Assembly: GCF_001750685.1 (NCBI RefSeq)
Contig: NZ_CP017269.1
Coordinates: 2,645,416 to 2,709,415 of the forward strand
Length of the DNA: 64,000 bases
Reading direction: 5' to 3'
Source of the DNA: Geosporobacter ferrireducens
Lineage (GTDB): Bacteria > Bacillota > Clostridia > Peptostreptococcales > Thermotaleaceae
Position 1 is the stretch's first letter, and each line of letters begins with the position of its first letter. Below, in pieces: positions 61,706-64,000 of the stretch. The notes under the pieces were generated by a model. That model did no database searches. It was given only the letters and a program-made list of their open reading frames with translations, and was not told the origin of the DNA. The position numbers and the translations under genes are program-made.

Positions 61706-62242
61706 TTATTCCCCTCCGATCTGTTTTCTTAGTTTATTCAATGCAGTATTTTTAATTTTATTGACCGATTGTTTGCTGATGCCTAATTCTTTGGCAACCA
61801 GATGGTCTTTCTTGTCTTTAACAATACATTCATAAACAATTTGTTTTTGTCTCTCTGTAAGATTGTGAATAGCCTTTAATATGTTTCTATCTGTAAATAT
61901 TTCACAAAGATTCAGATACTCTTTATCCGCGTAGATTTCTTCTTCAAAATTAACAGAAGCATCGGGAATGGTATTGATTTTTTCTTCATCAAAGTTTTCG
62001 TCCAGGGTATTTAAATAGAGTCCTTCCTTTTCCCTGATCGTGCTTTCTTTTTTCCTTAAATCTATTGAAGCAAAGACAATAGATTTTTTTATGTAGCTGC
62101 ACAGACTGATTCTGAATAGATAATCATTAAATTTCTTATTGAGGCTTTCTAGGGATGTCCGATCCTTCAATAGGATGCCATTGATATATAGATCCCTATT
62201 TTCTGTATCCCCTTCTAGAAAGCGCCTTGCCAGGTGATCCAT
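61706..62242 (-). CDS. sigO: SigO-like sigma factor, region 4 subunit
   Basis: 178 aa. The C-terminal third is sigma region 4: AIHNLTERQKQIVYECIVKD, then HLVAKELGISKQSVNKIKNT and ALNKLRKQI, a helix-turn-helix. The N-terminal 110 residues (LNKKFNDYLFRISLCSYIKK, DLRKKESTIREKEG) lack a clear region 2, which the RsoA-like protein two genes down supplies. This matches the SigO/RsoA design of Bacillus. ATG after AAGGAGGGGATAAG. First gene of the operon; its promoter region has a 16-bp palindrome. Confidence 0.82.
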   Translation of the reverse strand: MDHLARRFLEGDTENRDLYINGILLKDRTSLESLNKKFNDYLFRISLCSYIKKSIVFASIDLRKKESTIREKEGLYLNTLDENFDEEKINTIPDASVNFEEEIYADKEYLNLCEIFTDRNILKAIHNLTERQKQIVYECIVKDKKDHLVAKELGISKQSVNKIKNTALNKLRKQIGGE

Positions 62243-62294
62243 CTTATCCCCTCCTTACGTAAACCTCCATACACTCTTTCCCAATTAGTAAAAA

Positions 62295-62310
62295 ACTTTA
62301 AGCTTAAAGT
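62295..62310. promoter_or_regulatory. 16-bp palindrome upstream of the sigma operon
   Basis: ACTTTAAGCTTAAAGT, perfect, 52 bp upstream of the SigO-like start; on the minus strand it runs into TTTTTT. Operator or small attenuator. The rest of the 62243-62559 gap holds the divergent promoter of the next gene (TATAAT 62504-62509, extended TGN-like context). Confidence 0.45.
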
Positions 62311-62559
62311 AATTAAGCTTCCCCTTACTATATAAGACGTGTTATACAAAAAATAATCACCCATATTTTGTAAAATTTTCTATTATTTTAAAAATATTTT
62401 CTATAGATTCGTTAATGGCTATTTATATCCAAGTTAAGCCTATAAAAGCTACACTGCAACAAGACATAAAATTCCACAATAAACCATATATGTAATAATA
62501 TGATATAATTATAGGTATTAAAATTTTGGTAAGATCTATAAACAATGAGGTGTTAGATT

Positions 62560-63084
62560 ATGAGAAAAGTATTACTTATTACATTTGTTTTTCTGCTAAT
62601 TGTTACAAATTTGATTGCTTTTAGATCACTGATGAAAGAAAGAGCATTGGAAAACTTTTATTTGGCTTCGACCTTTGAAGATTGCGTTGAATACACAGCA
62701 ATGACTTTAGAAGTTTTAAGTGATGAGCTTTTTTCGAAGAATAAAATAATCGATAATGAAGAATTTCTTGCATCTGTTTCACACGCCAAATCAGAAATAA
62801 TTATTTATACAAAAATCTTCCTCAATCTCCGTTTTATTGATAAGGAAAATCTATATAATGCAGACTTAACCCCATTAATTAATTATTTAGATAAGCTGTC
62901 TAAAAAAGAAATTATTTTACAGGAAGATATGAACATTTTGCGTGAAATAGTAAAATATAAAGAGGATTTAAATAATACAAAAATTATCTTAGAGAAAAAA
63001 AGTTTTTTTTATACCAAGTATTATCCTAATAAAAAGATCGTTGAAACTTTAGAAGCCATTAATACTTTGGTAAAGAACAGATAA
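62560..63084 (+). CDS. Unknown membrane-anchored helical protein
   Basis: 174 aa. A single N-terminal helix (about 4-22, LLITFVFLLIVTNLIAFRS) anchors a largely helical, charged external or cytosolic domain (FEDCVEYTAMTLEVLSDELF, EDMNILREIVKYKEDLNN). No lipobox. No family recognised. It is divergent from the SigO-like operon, with a 317-bp gap, which makes it a candidate target of the split sigma factor; that is inference. Ribosome site is a weak GAGGTG. Confidence 0.7.
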   Translation: MRKVLLITFVFLLIVTNLIAFRSLMKERALENFYLASTFEDCVEYTAMTLEVLSDELFSKNKIIDNEEFLASVSHAKSEIIIYTKIFLNLRFIDKENLYNADLTPLINYLDKLSKKEIILQEDMNILREIVKYKEDLNNTKIILEKKSFFYTKYYPNKKIVETLEAINTLVKNR

Positions 63085-63119
63085 AACCATCAATATAATA
63101 CTGATGGTTTTATCTGTTC
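63075..63119. terminator. Bidirectional terminator
   Basis: An 18-bp perfect stem (GAACAGATAAAACCATCA and its complement) with a 9-nt loop; it overlaps the stop codon of the plus-strand gene and ends 1 bp before the stop of the minus-strand gene. Confidence 0.8.
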
Positions 63120-63120
63120 T

Positions 63121-63516
63121 TTAATAGAAATAAGTTGCACAAATCCAAGGACTCTCTACAGGCACCCATCCTGCGCTGCTGTTAGGGCCACCCTCCATGT
63201 ATCTAAATTTTTGTCTCATTTCAATATATGTGGCTCCGTCTTTTGTAAGTCTTATGTAGGCGTCAAAATAAAAGGAGTCCATTAAAAGTGCTTGTTTTAC
63301 AGGATCACTACTAGCTCCAACTCCTTGTAGCGTTACGAAACCCGAGCCAATAGTTGTTAAAGATAAGAAAGCTGAAACAACTCTATATAAAGTCATTATG
63401 GGATCAACCTTTTGATATCTGTTTATAACGGCCTTACAATCATCATGAAGTGCTAAAACATCATCTGCTGTCAGTTTATTAGTTGTTACATATTTAACTT
63501 CACCTGGGTTTGGCAT
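63121..63516 (-). CDS. Unknown small protein
   Basis: 131 aa, no signal peptide. MPNPGEVKYVTTNKLTADDV starts it and SLTTIGSGFVTLQGVGASSD is a hydrophobic middle that may be a membrane-binding segment. It is rich in Tyr and ends YMEGGPNSSAGWVPVESPWI plus CATYFY. No family recognised. ATG with AGGAGAGGTTTAAT. Flanked by a terminator on one side and a 63617-63685 inverted repeat upstream. Confidence 0.65.
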   Translation of the reverse strand: MPNPGEVKYVTTNKLTADDVLALHDDCKAVINRYQKVDPIMTLYRVVSAFLSLTTIGSGFVTLQGVGASSDPVKQALLMDSFYFDAYIRLTKDGATYIEMRQKFRYMEGGPNSSAGWVPVESPWICATYFY

Positions 63517-63616
63517 ATTAAACCTCTCCTTTTCATTTTGTATTTTTATATTTTGTTAGGCTCTTCCACTCTCTGGCCAGTTCGTTTTGCCCTACACTAG
63601 ATAAGAAGATTAAATG

Positions 63617-63685
63617 GGTAAATAAATCAACTACGTGGCAAAAATTTTTTTTAAATTTTTTTCAAAAGTGGTTGATTTATTTACC
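63617..63685. repeat. Inverted repeat with A/T-tract core
   Basis: GGTAAATAAATCAAC (63617-63631) and its exact complement (63671-63685), with further wobble pairing inside and a centre of long A and T tracts. Upstream of the 131-aa gene and next to REP-like repeats. May be a MITE end pair, an operator or a strong hairpin. Confidence 0.6.
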
Positions 63686-63739
63686 GCTTTATCTGTTTTA
63701 TATAGAGTGGAGTTCCAACAAAATAGGAAAATATTAAAT

Positions 63740-63786
63740 AAAGTGACAAGGGGACGGGGTTAGAAAGTGACAAGGGGACGGGGTTA
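63740..63786. repeat. Tandem REP-like repeats
   Basis: Two direct copies of AAAGTGACAAGGGGACGGGG followed by TTA, at 63740-63762 and 63764-63786, period 24 bp. They lie 50 bp upstream of a REP-associated tyrosine transposase, the usual arrangement. A GGGACGGT hairpin of similar type occurs at 23620-23643. Confidence 0.8.
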
Positions 63787-63835
63787 TTGACACGTGTTCG
63801 TCCATATGATATAACATATCATAGAGGTGGTTTTT

Positions 63836-64000
63836 ATGCCAAGAATGCCAAGGATAAAAAGCAAAAGCGGAATATATCATATTGTTATGAGAGGAATAAA
63901 TCGTCAAACTGTGTTTGAAGATGAGGAAGATTGCCATAAGTTTATTCAAACCTTGCAAAAATATAGAGAGATTAGTGAGTACAAATTATATGCCTATTGT
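63836..64000 (+). CDS. REP-associated tyrosine transposase (IS200-like, partial)
   Basis: The first 55 codons; the gene continues past the window. MPRMPRIKSKSGIYHIVMRG then INRQTVFEDEEDCHKFI matches the N-terminus of RAYT/Y1 transposases (SGIYHVMLRGNNRQ type). HUH and catalytic Tyr residues must lie beyond the edge. Strong ribosome site AGAGGTGG. It is expected to process REP hairpins as single strands, and tandem REP-like repeats are directly upstream. Confidence 0.9.
   Translation, partial: MPRMPRIKSKSGIYHIVMRGINRQTVFEDEEDCHKFIQTLQKYREISEYKLYAYC

Noticed and set aside
1-64000. CRISPR array, rRNA genes, complete insertion sequence or prophage
   Set aside because: No regularly spaced repeats, no rRNA-like stretches, and the only mobile gene is the partial RAYT at the right edge.

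Overview
The window reads as a low-GC Firmicute of the class Clostridia, probably a spore-forming or related anaerobe. Grounds: AT-rich intergenic DNA, strong GGAGG-type ribosome sites with GTG/TTG starts, many Rho-independent hairpins, a CotH-type protein, a selenium-handling gene set, FmdE, DUF2284 and LUD proteins, and a SigO/RsoA-like split sigma factor. Genus is not determined; an Alkaliphilus-like organism is only a guess. No rRNA, CRISPR array, prophage block or plasmid origin was seen.

Layout. 1-1.5 kb: a GntR-controlled mannose-family PTS (EIIB, start of EIIC). 1.5-6.7 kb: an RND pump and its lipoprotein adaptor with a TetR regulator and three copies of one operator. 6.7-13 kb: an exported stalk-domain protein, a short chemoreceptor remnant, an AGCS symporter, a MalY-type lyase, a DUF2284 protein and arginase. 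13-18.2 kb: LUD protein, HtpG, and a MATE pump with its MarR regulator and two matching operators. 18.3-23.6 kb: a CotH / DUF4956 / VTC polyphosphate polymerase operon facing a two-component system. 23.6-25.8 kb: methyltransferase, ECF transporter S component and FmdE, with two related attenuator-like leaders. 26-35.5 kb: a degenerate HD-GYP protein, a MacB-like ABC/adaptor/TetR operon with a well-defined operator-promoter, RecQ, and the decayed tail of a second HD-GYP gene. 35.6-39.1 kb: TetR remnant, MFS pump, YdcF/SanA protein, HxlR regulator, GNAT and tRNA-Ser(CGA).

39.1-49.5 kb is the most notable region: a Clostridia version of the enterobacterial yhf cluster of unknown function (yhfZ, PRD protein, yhfU, yhfT, php, yhfS, yhfX, yhfW). 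An amidase-signature enzyme is inserted, and NagB, an HPr and TadA follow. Two copies of one 23-bp element lie before yhfZ and before the PRD gene, so YhfZ probably controls both. The set suggests uptake of an unknown amino- or amide-containing compound, cleavage by amidase and PhP-type hydrolases, PLP chemistry, phosphate transfer and exit through glucosamine-6-phosphate. That pathway is inference.

49.7-58.4 kb: SIMPL protein, a selenium-trafficking group (cysteine desulfurase-like protein, YedE, TusA-like protein, DUF3343), a CAP-domain protein, a chemoreceptor, a DmpA-type peptidase and a GNAT-YoaP fusion. 58.4-64 kb: a 56-bp near-perfect palindrome, a PAS histidine kinase, the split sigma operon (SigO-like, YvrJ, RsoA-like), two unknown small proteins, and a REP-associated transposase preceded by tandem REP-like repeats and cut by the window end. 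A related GGGACGG hairpin lies in the end of the methyltransferase gene near 23.6 kb.
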